A DNA stretch of 25,728 nucleotides from CAZXEU01 sp964639665 (GTDB taxonomy: Bacteria > Bacteroidota > Rhodothermia > Rhodothermales > Bin80): positions 1 to 25,728 of the forward strand of contig CAZXEU010000146.1 of assembly GCA_964639665.1 (NCBI GenBank). Reading direction: 5' to 3'. The notes beneath the pieces are model-generated. The model did no database searches, was not told the DNA's origin, and was given only the letters and a program-made list of their open reading frames with translations. Position 1 is the first letter of the stretch, and the number at the start of each line of letters is the position of its first letter. Positions 1 through 6,864 of this stretch are shown here, piece after piece. Both the position numbers and the translations under genes were made by a program.

Positions 1-75
1 CGACACATACTCGTCAACCGTCCGGGGAAAAAGCTCCAGAGCACTGCGGTCCATAGGAACAAACCTGACTGCCAT
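1..75 (-). CDS. Partial transposase, IS1182-type N-terminus (cut by window edge)
   Basis: Only the first 25 codons are visible, reading leftwards from an ATG at 75-73; the gene continues beyond base 1. The peptide begins MAVRFVPMDRSALELFP and goes on RTVDEYVS. This resembles the conserved start of IS1182-type DDE transposases, which open with an R-F-x-P-x-D/N segment followed by hydrophobic, L-F/L-P-P-like residues and an acidic D-E-x-x-x element. No catalytic residues lie inside the window, so intactness cannot be judged. The neighbouring 76-293 region should contain one end of the insertion sequence, but the terminal inverted repeat cannot be defined without the other end. The family call rests on a short peptide and is moderately sure; presence of a coding start here is likely. 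Confidence 0.55.
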   Translation of the reverse strand, partial: MAVRFVPMDRSALELFPRTVDEYVS

Positions 76-152
76 AGCGCTAATCCAGCTATTGAACGTA
101 CTCACCGCTTACAAACATCGGAAAGCCCGACAGGCTCCTAGGAGGCATTTTT

Positions 153-188
153 CGGTGGTTCGCAGGCACCGCGCCCCCACCGGCCTGC
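153..188. repeat. Two interlocked 6-bp inverted repeats (pseudoknot-like order)
   Basis: CGGTGG at 153-158 is complementary to CCACCG at 177-182, and GCAGGC at 162-167 is complementary to GCCTGC at 183-188. The two pairs interleave instead of nesting, with the two right arms directly adjacent. A separate 10-bp perfect palindrome, CTCCTAGGAG, lies just upstream at 135-144. The region sits between the start of a transposase (minus) and a glutamine amidotransferase (plus), so it could be part of an IS end, a leader structure or chance. Its function is unknown. Confidence 0.35.
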
Positions 189-293
189 AAATCAAAATTC
201 AATGTGTCCTGCGCCCATCCGGACTATGGTACACAACCCTGCCGAATGATACACAGCGCACGTAAATTAGGGGGCCGCAATCCAGCCCATTCC

Positions 294-1022
294 ATGTCGA
301 GACAGATTCGCTACCTGCTGCTTCAAGCCCGCAATCCGGATGATCCCATGCGCGTGCATGAGATCCAGTCCTTTGCCAGGGCACTCGGATGCGCAGACAC
401 TCAGATCGATGCTCTGAATTTTCTGGCCGAGCGTCCAAGTCGCCAGCGTCTGAAGAGAGCGGACATGGTGCTTATCGGAGGCAGTGGTGACTACTCCGCC
501 GTAACGGGCGGACCTTGGCTAGAAAGCGTACTGGACTCGATTCGCGAAATGTATGTCACGCGCAAGCCCACGTTTGGCTCGTGTTGGGGTTTCCAGGCCA
601 TTGCGCTTGCTCTGGGAGGGAAGGTTGAAACCCACCCCGTGCATGCCGAAATCGGAGCGTTGCAGCTCCACTTGTCGGGAGAAGGCATGCGTGATCCGGT
701 TTTTGGCCCGGTAGGCTCACCGTTTGTGGCACACTGCGGACATCAGGACACGGTGATGCAAATGCCCGCTGACGCCGTTTGGCTGGCCTTCTCCGAGAGA
801 ACCAGGTACCAGGCCTTGAAGATGAAGCATGCGCCCATGTACGGGACGCAGTTTCATCCCGAACTGCGCCTGGCAGACATTTACATGCGCTTCGAACGCT
901 ACCCGGAGTATGTCACTCGGATTGCGGACGTGCCCTACGCAGACCTCCGTCGGACGCTGGTCGAAACGACCGAGACGAACAAGCTATTGCGTCGCTTTGT
1001 CCAGCTCGTGCTCGGCGACTAG
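294..1022 (+). CDS. Class I glutamine amidotransferase domain protein
   Basis: A 242-residue stand-alone class I (triad) glutamine amidotransferase, predicted to hydrolyse glutamine and deliver ammonia to an unknown acceptor. The nucleophile elbow FGSCWGFQ places the catalytic Cys at about residue 97, and GTQFHPEL gives the His/Glu of the triad at about 188 and 190. An upstream IGGSGDYS segment matches the early glycine-rich strand of the fold. The start at 294 (MSRQIRYLLL) fits where the domain begins. The frame is open back to ATGs at 204 and 246, but the extra residues look unlike this fold. There is no synthetase domain or partner gene alongside; it stands alone between an IS remnant and a convergent antiporter gene. 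The substrate cannot be told; GMP synthase is encoded separately at 6865-8433. Confidence 0.85.
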   Translation: MSRQIRYLLLQARNPDDPMRVHEIQSFARALGCADTQIDALNFLAERPSRQRLKRADMVLIGGSGDYSAVTGGPWLESVLDSIREMYVTRKPTFGSCWGFQAIALALGGKVETHPVHAEIGALQLHLSGEGMRDPVFGPVGSPFVAHCGHQDTVMQMPADAVWLAFSERTRYQALKMKHAPMYGTQFHPELRLADIYMRFERYPEYVTRIADVPYADLRRTLVETTETNKLLRRFVQLVLGD

Positions 1023-1220
1023 TCGGATCGGACGCACAGCCCCCTGCGAATACAAGGCAATAGCGCGACACGCATGGTTCCTCTGTCCTGCGGATTCGGG
1101 GACGGCGAGCCCGCAGTGCTGGTCCGAACCCCACCCGCACCCGCGATGAAACATGCAGACCGAACGCCGCCGCGATACCCACGCTTCGGCATGCACGACG
1201 TCCAATCCACCACTAGCCTA

Positions 1221-2651
1221 TCACATTACCAGGCCAGTCACCAGAAAGGCCGCGAAAGAGATTCCTGCCAGCGTAAGTGTATACGGCAATTGGGTATTGA
1301 CATGGTCCACATGGTCACAGGCCGCAGACATGGAAGAAATGATGGAGGTGTCCGACAGCGGAGAGGCGTGGTCCCCGTATACGCCGCCTGACAGCACGGC
1401 ACCAAGCATCAAAGCCTGGGAAATGTCCAGGCCCTCTGCCAGCGGAAGCGCCAGCGGAATGAGGATCGCGAACGTGGTCCAGGACGATCCCAGCGTGAAA
1501 GAGACAAAGCAGCCGACGGCAAAAATTGTGGCTGGAAGCCACCAGACGGGCAAATCCTCTCCTACCAGACCTACCACGTAAGGTCCCATTTCCAGGCTGC
1601 GTGACACGGCACCCAGCGCGAAGGCCAGCACGAGGAGGGCCACCACGCCAACCAGGCCCGACGCTCCCTTCACAATGTAATCTGAGGATTCCACCGGAGA
1701 GAGCAACGGCCCTCCACCCTTGAGCGGTCTCGGAAAAGCATACAGCAGCATGGCCACGCCAATGGCCGCACCCACAGCCCATAGCACTGCGGTGGAACCG
1801 CTTCCTTCAACAAGCCTGCCCTCTCCAGTGACGTACAGACCAACAAAGATCATGGCAATCATTACGGCAAGCGGTCCGAGAAAGTCGGCCAGCGTGGCCT
1901 TTTCGGGCCTGAGCGGCGCAACAGATGCGACATCCTCGGCAATCATGGGTGTAGAGCCAGGCCTTATTACCGCCCCTGTTTCAGCCGCGCGCCTTTCCGC
2001 ACGACGCATGCTGCCAAACCCCCAGCCGGTCAGTGCGAGCACAAGGGCAAAAGCGATGGCAAAGAGGCTGAAGAAATTGAAAAGGAGCGAGTGAGCCAGC
2101 AACTGCACGGCACCGTCTGCAATTCCTTGTGTAACCAGCAGACCCAATACAAATGCACCCCATCCGTTGAGCGGAATCGACATGCAAACCGGCGCGCTGG
2201 TTGCATCACAGTAGTAGGCCAGCTTCTCTCTCGGCAACCGGAGCCTGTCAAAGAACGGACGGCTGAGCGTCCCGACGGTCAGCGACGTTATGCTGGATTC
2301 CACGAATATGACCATGCCGACCGCCCAAGCCATAAGCTCCACACTTCGCCGGGAGCGTCCCCAGCCCCTTTTCTGTACCCAGAGCGTGAAGGCATGCACT
2401 CCACCCGACACTTGCACCAGTGAGATGAGTCCGCCAACAAGCAGACTGAACAGCACTATGCGCGCATTGGACGCATCTCGGAACACGTCCACAACCACAT
2501 CGGCTAGGGACCGGAGACCTCCAATAGGATCACCTGCACTCAGAATGGTGGTTCCTATCCACAGCCCCGCGACGAGAGACAGGTATACCTGTCGCGTCCA
2601 GAGGGCCAGGCCAATGGCCACAAAGGGCGGAAGAAGTACAATCCAATCCAT
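1221..2651 (-). CDS. nhaC: NhaC-family Na+/H+ antiporter
   Basis: A 476-residue polytopic inner-membrane protein expected to exchange Na+ for H+. It is hydrophobic throughout, with a hydrophilic loop in the middle (around residues 215-255). Family-type segments include FVESSITSLTVGTLSRPFFD, FTLGSSWTTFAILIPLALPL and, near the C-terminus, GDHASPLSDTSIISS (residues 426-440), which is highly characteristic of NhaC-like antiporters. The ATG at 2651 (MDWIVLLPPF) was chosen because the frame upstream overlaps the preceding gene and lacks membrane character. The stop of the upstream thioredoxin-like gene is 22 bases away, so it is probably the last gene of that unit. Transport of another substrate (some NhaC-like proteins exchange organic acids) cannot be excluded. 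Confidence 0.85.
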   Translation of the reverse strand: MDWIVLLPPFVAIGLALWTRQVYLSLVAGLWIGTTILSAGDPIGGLRSLADVVVDVFRDASNARIVLFSLLVGGLISLVQVSGGVHAFTLWVQKRGWGRSRRSVELMAWAVGMVIFVESSITSLTVGTLSRPFFDRLRLPREKLAYYCDATSAPVCMSIPLNGWGAFVLGLLVTQGIADGAVQLLAHSLLFNFFSLFAIAFALVLALTGWGFGSMRRAERRAAETGAVIRPGSTPMIAEDVASVAPLRPEKATLADFLGPLAVMIAMIFVGLYVTGEGRLVEGSGSTAVLWAVGAAIGVAMLLYAFPRPLKGGGPLLSPVESSDYIVKGASGLVGVVALLVLAFALGAVSRSLEMGPYVVGLVGEDLPVWWLPATIFAVGCFVSFTLGSSWTTFAILIPLALPLAEGLDISQALMLGAVLSGGVYGDHASPLSDTSIISSMSAACDHVDHVNTQLPYTLTLAGISFAAFLVTGLVM

Positions 2652-2673
2652 GCGCCGGCCGGCCGCTCGCCCC

Positions 2674-3243
2674 TTACTTCCATTTGATGTTGCATCCCAT
2701 GGAAGGGATCTGCTCGGTCGTGACAGCACCGTTCGCCAGGAGCTCGTCGAGGGCCCGCGCCAGATCGCTCCCCGTGGCGACGCCCTGACGTGGGCGGGTC
2801 TCATCAAACCTACCCCTGTAGACCAGCCTGCAATCCGTGTCGTACACGAAAATGTCGGGCGTGCACACGGCGTCGTAGGCACGTGCTACTTCCTGGGACT
2901 CATCATAGGCATAGGCGAAAGGATACGCCTTGTCGCGGGCCCGCCGCGCCATGTTTTCGAATGAATCCGCCGGGTACTGATCCGCATCATTGGCGCTGAT
3001 GCCAACAAAACCCACGCCGCGTTTCAGGTAGGCGCTTGCCAGCTGTACCAGTGCGTCCTCAATATGGACGACGAAGGGGCAGTGGTTGCACATGAAGACC
3101 ACTACAAGTCCTTGGGCACCCATGCAGTCTTGCAGGGTCCGCGTAGTGCCAGGTGCACCATCGGCCTTTGGATTGCATACAGGCAACTCGAATTCAGGAG
3201 CCTTCGAGCCCAGTTTGATCATTACGGAATGTGTGAGAGCCAT
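2674..3243 (-). CDS. Thioredoxin-like (AhpC/TSA-fold) redox protein
   Basis: A 189-residue single-domain protein with the thioredoxin-like AhpC/TSA fold. It opens with GSKAPEFELP, typical of peroxiredoxin/redoxin proteins, and carries a CxxC site CNHCPF (Cys52, Cys55) after the first core strand. The fold continues with GVGFVGISANDADQYPADSF and CTPDIFVYD, where the loop preceding a Pro is present. The C-terminus ends in MGCNIKW, with a third conserved Cys at 184; this CNHCPF-plus-MGCNIKW combination marks a small bacterial and cyanobacterial subfamily of unassigned thioredoxin family proteins. No signal peptide is seen, so it is likely cytoplasmic. The first Met gives 189 residues; a second Met at residue 8 is also possible. 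It lies between a PhoU-like gene (42-base gap) and the NhaC antiporter. The redox partner is unknown. Confidence 0.8.
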   Translation of the reverse strand: MALTHSVMIKLGSKAPEFELPVCNPKADGAPGTTRTLQDCMGAQGLVVVFMCNHCPFVVHIEDALVQLASAYLKRGVGFVGISANDADQYPADSFENMARRARDKAYPFAYAYDESQEVARAYDAVCTPDIFVYDTDCRLVYRGRFDETRPRQGVATGSDLARALDELLANGAVTTEQIPSMGCNIKWK

Positions 3244-3285
3244 GAGATTGCAAGCGTATAGATTTAGAGAGGACGTGGTTGTGAG

Positions 3286-3933
3286 CTACCGGGAATAGGC
3301 CCGAATCTGATGGAACGGCATGGTTACGGTACCGGCAATGTTGGCCAAATGCACGGATACACGCTGCATGGCCTCCGCCGCAATAGCGTATATCACGGCA
3401 AGGTCTTGATTCGCCTCGACGGAAGTCTGGCGCTCCAGAAACTGCGACAACGAGTCGGAAACCACGGCCTGTTCAGAATGGATATCTTGCGCTGCTTGTG
3501 GATCGCCCTTGAGAAAACTGTCGCGCGTCTGGTCAAACAGCGGCAAAAGGCGGTTCCGGAGACTTCGAAGGTTGTCCGAATGTGTTCCCATCCGCGGCCT
3601 TCCGGCACGTTCGGCCGTCTCTGCCATAGATGCACTGATTCGCCCCACAGGCTGGGCATCCTGGGCAACGGTAAGCAGCTTCAGACATAGAACAAGCTCG
3701 CTCTTGGGATCCACATTCAGGTGTTCCAGCACAGCCCGCCTGAGAGCTTCCTCACGGCGGTCGATCTGTTCGGCCAAGGACGCTAAATCCACCTCCAGAA
3801 TCTCATTGTCCAGCAAGCACGCCGAAGCAGCAGCGAACATGTCGCGGCCCGTATCTAGCATTACGCAGAAGTCTCCCAGCGCCCCCTTTATCAGCGGAGG
3901 CTGATTGCCGGTGAAGAATTCCAAAAGGCCCAT
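3286..3933 (-). CDS. PhoU-like helical domain protein
   Basis: A 215-residue, almost wholly helical protein with the layout of a single PhoU-like domain: amphipathic helices with acidic and charged faces, such as LASLAEQIDRREEALRRAVL and ending with YAIAAEAMQRVSVHLANIAG. The last segment resembles the E/D-R-x-x-D-x-x-x-N-I signature region of PhoU proteins in degenerate form (R-V-S-V-H-L-A-N-I). PhoU proteins bind metals and regulate phosphate uptake, or occur as the cytoplasmic tail of Na/phosphate cotransporters. Here there is no pst or cotransporter gene nearby, and the protein has no membrane segment. It sits 18 bases downstream of nadD and upstream of a redoxin and an antiporter, apparently in one operon. 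The PhoU-like call is from overall pattern and is moderately sure; its role is unknown. Confidence 0.6.
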   Translation of the reverse strand: MGLLEFFTGNQPPLIKGALGDFCVMLDTGRDMFAAASACLLDNEILEVDLASLAEQIDRREEALRRAVLEHLNVDPKSELVLCLKLLTVAQDAQPVGRISASMAETAERAGRPRMGTHSDNLRSLRNRLLPLFDQTRDSFLKGDPQAAQDIHSEQAVVSDSLSQFLERQTSVEANQDLAVIYAIAAEAMQRVSVHLANIAGTVTMPFHQIRAYSR

Positions 3934-3951
3934 GGTACCGCAATTCGAATA

Positions 3952-4542
3952 CTAGCTCGCCTGGTACAAGCGGTGACGCTCAATATACGCCCGAACACTG
4001 TCCGGGACGAGATAGCGGATGGATCTTCCTGCCTGCACCCTGCGCCGAATGTCGGAAGCGGTGATGTCGATCGGCGGCATATCCACGTGGAGAACTTTCG
4101 TGTCGGGCTTGATTGGACGGTTCTTTCCTCTCCTTGGGCAGACTACCAGGTCAGCCAGAGACCGTATGATTGCCGGCTGGTGCCACAAGTGAAACTGACT
4201 CCAGTTGTCTTCTCCAATTACCAGGAACAACCGTGCTACCGGATTGGCCTTGCGGACGGCAAGCAGCGTATCCACAGTGAAGGATGGACCACTGCGCTGC
4301 AGCTCCATATCGGACACCCGGAATGCCGCATTCCCCCTCGTGGCGGCACGGGTCATTTCCAGACGGTGCCCGGCACCGCTCAGCTGCGCGGCCATCTTGT
4401 GTGGAGATCGGCGGGCAGGTATCCACAAGACATTCTGAAGGCCAAACTGCTCTCTGGCCGTATTGGCCATTACCAGATGCCCGAGGTGAGGGGGGTCAAA
4501 CGTGCCGCCAAACAGGCCGATATGCAGGGTATTGGCAGACAC
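3952..4542 (-). CDS. nadD: Nicotinate-nucleotide adenylyltransferase
   Basis: A 196-residue cytoplasmic nucleotidyltransferase that converts nicotinate mononucleotide and ATP to nicotinate adenine dinucleotide in NAD synthesis. The N-terminal ATP-binding motif GGTFDPPHLGH is at residues 12-22, with the (H/T)xGH element intact. SFTVDTLL follows at about 88-94, the family's substrate-side segment. The second nucleotide-binding motif DITASDIRRR (159-168) corresponds to the usual IS-S/A-T-x-I-R-x-R, with a Ser-Asp where Thr is commoner. Length is normal for NadD. The gene starts 13 bases after the bamD stop, so the two are probably co-transcribed, and a PhoU-like gene follows after 18 bases. Confidence 0.93.
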   Translation of the reverse strand: MSANTLHIGLFGGTFDPPHLGHLVMANTAREQFGLQNVLWIPARRSPHKMAAQLSGAGHRLEMTRAATRGNAAFRVSDMELQRSGPSFTVDTLLAVRKANPVARLFLVIGEDNWSQFHLWHQPAIIRSLADLVVCPRRGKNRPIKPDTKVLHVDMPPIDITASDIRRRVQAGRSIRYLVPDSVRAYIERHRLYQAS

Positions 4543-4555
4543 GGTCGAAGCGACC

Positions 4556-5344
4556 CTAAGATGCGGTCACCTCGTCCATTAGAGCCGCCGCCCGCGAATA
4601 CAGCACCTCCGCGTCCTTCAGCAATGGACTGTCAGGAAAGAGTTGAAGCAGGCGCTGGTAGTGGTCCAGAGCCTTTTGAAGCCGCTCAGGCTGCCGCTGG
4701 GCAACGCTCTGGTTGCTGAATTCTATGTAGCACCTGATGGCGCCCAGGAGCGCATCATCCGCCATAGGTGTATCGGGATATTTTTCGAAAACCACCTCAT
4801 AGGACAGAGCCGCTGCCTCGAATAGTTGCCTCCGCTCGTATAGACCCCCGCCGTGAAAAGCCTTGGTGGCCAGCTTGTCGCGAAGTTGCCTTACCCGCTG
4901 GGTCGCGACTGCCACGGAATCGTGGTCCGGAAAGCGCTGAAGAAACACATTGAATACCTCGATCCCTCGCTCGGTCTCACTCTGGTCCAGCTCAAAACTC
5001 GGCGACCTCTCATAGAATGTCATGGCACGTTCGAATTCCGCGTCCGCCACACGGGGATCTGCGCGGTACAACCGTACAAAATTCGCGTATTCGTCCGCAG
5101 CAAGAATAAATTCGCGATTCAATCGATAGGCCCTGGCAAGCTTCAGCTGGGCATCGCTGGCCCATTCATGCGTGCGGCCAAAGTCAAATACGCCCCGGTA
5201 ATACTGGATTGCCCGGTCATATTTTTGTCCGGCAAAGTACAGCTCCCCGTTTTCGAATGCTTCCCGCGGGGACTCATACTGAATTCGGCCACCCGCGGCA
5301 CAGCCGGCTACAACAAGGAGCAAGACTATCAACAACTGGCGCAT
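4556..5344 (-). CDS. bamD: BamD-like outer membrane assembly lipoprotein
   Basis: A 262-residue lipoprotein with tetratricopeptide-type repeats, matching BamD, the essential lipoprotein partner of BamA in outer-membrane beta-barrel insertion. The start at 5344 (MRQLLIVLLL) was chosen because it gives a clean lipoprotein signal with lipobox V-A-G-C (Cys15); upstream in-frame codons lack such character. TPR-like helices follow: ESPREAFENGELYFAGQKYD, TRGIEVF-like units and FPDHDSVAVA, LFPDSPLLKDAE, with the repeated F/Y-P-D/x turn typical of BamD. Length is near the E. coli protein (about 245). It lies 61 bases downstream of a second TPR-containing envelope protein and 13 bases upstream of nadD. 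No other bam gene is present in the window. Confidence 0.85.
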   Translation of the reverse strand: MRQLLIVLLLVVAGCAAGGRIQYESPREAFENGELYFAGQKYDRAIQYYRGVFDFGRTHEWASDAQLKLARAYRLNREFILAADEYANFVRLYRADPRVADAEFERAMTFYERSPSFELDQSETERGIEVFNVFLQRFPDHDSVAVATQRVRQLRDKLATKAFHGGGLYERRQLFEAAALSYEVVFEKYPDTPMADDALLGAIRCYIEFSNQSVAQRQPERLQKALDHYQRLLQLFPDSPLLKDAEVLYSRAAALMDEVTAS

Positions 5345-5405
5345 AGAGACAATCGTCGGATTCAGCGTACTTACCCGGACGAGAATCTGGCAGTTCCAGC
5401 AGAAG

Positions 5406-6860
5406 CTAGCGCGCACGGCGCGTGCCTTCGGCGGTGACGTGGTAAAGGAACATGGCTTGATTGCGCTGCCCCCCCGTAAAGTCCATGCGCGTACCGAGCC
5501 CCTCGTACGGCCCGGCCTGTTCCAGTCGCCGAATCAGCGACGGTATCGAATCGTCCAGTAGCAAATTCAGCAGGAAGCCGGCTACGTCATAGCCCACAAG
5601 AGCGAAGCGACCGGGTTCGTCACCTTGGCTCAATTCACGGAATCGGCGCTCGAATCGCCGCAATTCCATATCTGACTCCGTCGCATCATACGTGTCGACG
5701 TACGAGATTTCCAAACCGCGGAGCGAACCGGCCCAGGATGCTACGCCGAACGCTTCGCTGCCTAATACATATGGAGCCCGCTCCAGGGTACTCAGTTCCC
5801 TGACTGCTTCCGCGGCAAGGCGTCGGGCCTCTCGGTCACGGTCCGCGTGCACGGCCAGGAACACCGCATCAGCCGCGCTCAAGACCTCCGGACCAACCAA
5901 TGCCGTGAGTCTGGACCAGTCCAGCGGAGAGAAGATCCGCGCATAGTATACCACGTCGGCCCCCATTCGCCGGGCTTCGCGGTAGAACCCGTCCGCCATT
6001 TCGCGGCTGAGTTCATCGTTGCGGTCTGCCACGATTCCCACTTTGGCAAACCGGCGCTCCAATACTGCCCATCGCGCAAGGTAAGCGCCCCTCTGCGCAA
6101 TCGTGGGATTGGCCTGGAACACATATCGCCGACCGTCCGTGAATTCGTCTCCCGTGGCGAGCGGAGCTACCATTACTACGGCGCTACGCTCGGCTTCCGC
6201 AGCGGCTCCAACTGCTTCCTCGCTGTATAACGGCCCGACGATGGCATCCACGTCCTGATCCACCAGCGAGGACACAGCCCGGCGAGCACCCTGGACGGAG
6301 TGCTCCGTGTCGCGGAAAACCAGACGCACAAGGTCATTGCCCGATCCGTTACGCTCCCGAACCGCCAGACGGATGCCATTGAATATCGCCTGCGTAACAG
6401 CGCGGTCCTCGGGATTCATGGGAAGCGCCACACCCAGCTTGATTGCCCCGCTGCGAGCGCGGGCATGCTCCAGCTGCACTTCGGCATAAGACCTGAGTCT
6501 GCCAGCCTCGCTCCTGTAGTTGCTGGATGGAAACCTGCGCTCCAAGTCGTTAAGCAATTCCAGGCATCGCTCATATTCTCCGCTGCGGTAGAGCGCCTTG
6601 CCTGCCATGACCAATGCTGCCGTGGTGCGCGTGTGCACCGGCCGGCGTTCGTATACGCGCTCGAAATAATTCAGTGCGCGGCGAAAGTTTGCGTCCTCGA
6701 ACGCTGCCATGCCCTCATCAAACAGGACGGCCGCCGCCTCGTCCTCCGGAACTGCGTACTGGGCCAGGACAGTGTGCAAACCGCCAGCCGCCAGAAGCAC
6801 TATCACCACCGCTGCTCTTTGCACGGCACGCGCATGTGTGGCCTGTGCCCTTTCACCCAC
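5406..6860 (-). CDS. TPR plus periplasmic-binding-fold protein (LpoA/penicillin-binding protein activator-like)
   Basis: A 484-residue exported protein. A hydrophobic signal peptide (VVIVLLAAGGLHTVLA) ends before Gln34; it lacks a lipobox Cys. Residues about 45-130 form TPR-like helices (AFEDANFRRALNYFERVY, ALYRSGEYERCLELLNDLE). From about residue 139 (IKLGVALPMN) to the end lies a type I periplasmic-binding fold as in branched-chain amino acid receptors, with VDAIVGPLYSEEAVGAAAEA and RFALVGYDVAGFLLNLL. This TPR-plus-receptor order is that of LpoA, the activator of penicillin-binding protein 1A. I chose the GTG at 6860, 4 bases past the guaA stop and with a GGGAG stretch upstream, because the open frame further upstream runs inside guaA. 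An ABC-transporter receptor role is less likely since no permease genes are near. bamD lies 61 bases downstream. Confidence 0.75.
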   Translation of the reverse strand: MGERAQATHARAVQRAAVVIVLLAAGGLHTVLAQYAVPEDEAAAVLFDEGMAAFEDANFRRALNYFERVYERRPVHTRTTAALVMAGKALYRSGEYERCLELLNDLERRFPSSNYRSEAGRLRSYAEVQLEHARARSGAIKLGVALPMNPEDRAVTQAIFNGIRLAVRERNGSGNDLVRLVFRDTEHSVQGARRAVSSLVDQDVDAIVGPLYSEEAVGAAAEAERSAVVMVAPLATGDEFTDGRRYVFQANPTIAQRGAYLARWAVLERRFAKVGIVADRNDELSREMADGFYREARRMGADVVYYARIFSPLDWSRLTALVGPEVLSAADAVFLAVHADRDREARRLAAEAVRELSTLERAPYVLGSEAFGVASWAGSLRGLEISYVDTYDATESDMELRRFERRFRELSQGDEPGRFALVGYDVAGFLLNLLLDDSIPSLIRRLEQAGPYEGLGTRMDFTGGQRNQAMFLYHVTAEGTRRAR

Positions 6861-6864
6861 CGTG

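Noticed and set aside
155..265. A 36-codon GTG-initiated frame preceded by a perfect AGGAGG at 140-145.
   Set aside because: The peptide has no recognisable character, the start is GTG, and the AGGAGG is part of a palindrome. It overlaps interlocked repeats and the upstream frame of the amidotransferase.
1023..1220. CTGCGG and CCGCAG near 1086-1110 as a possible bidirectional terminator between the convergent amidotransferase and nhaC.
   Set aside because: The stem is only 6 bp with a long loop and there is no T-run on either side.
2290..2964. A plus-strand open frame of 224 codons across the nhaC/redoxin junction.
   Set aside because: It spans the ends of two well-supported minus-strand genes, and the peptide is Arg/Pro/Thr rich without any domain.
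5345..5416. N-terminal extension of BamD.
   Set aside because: It would bury the lipobox 39 residues from the start and has no signal character of its own.
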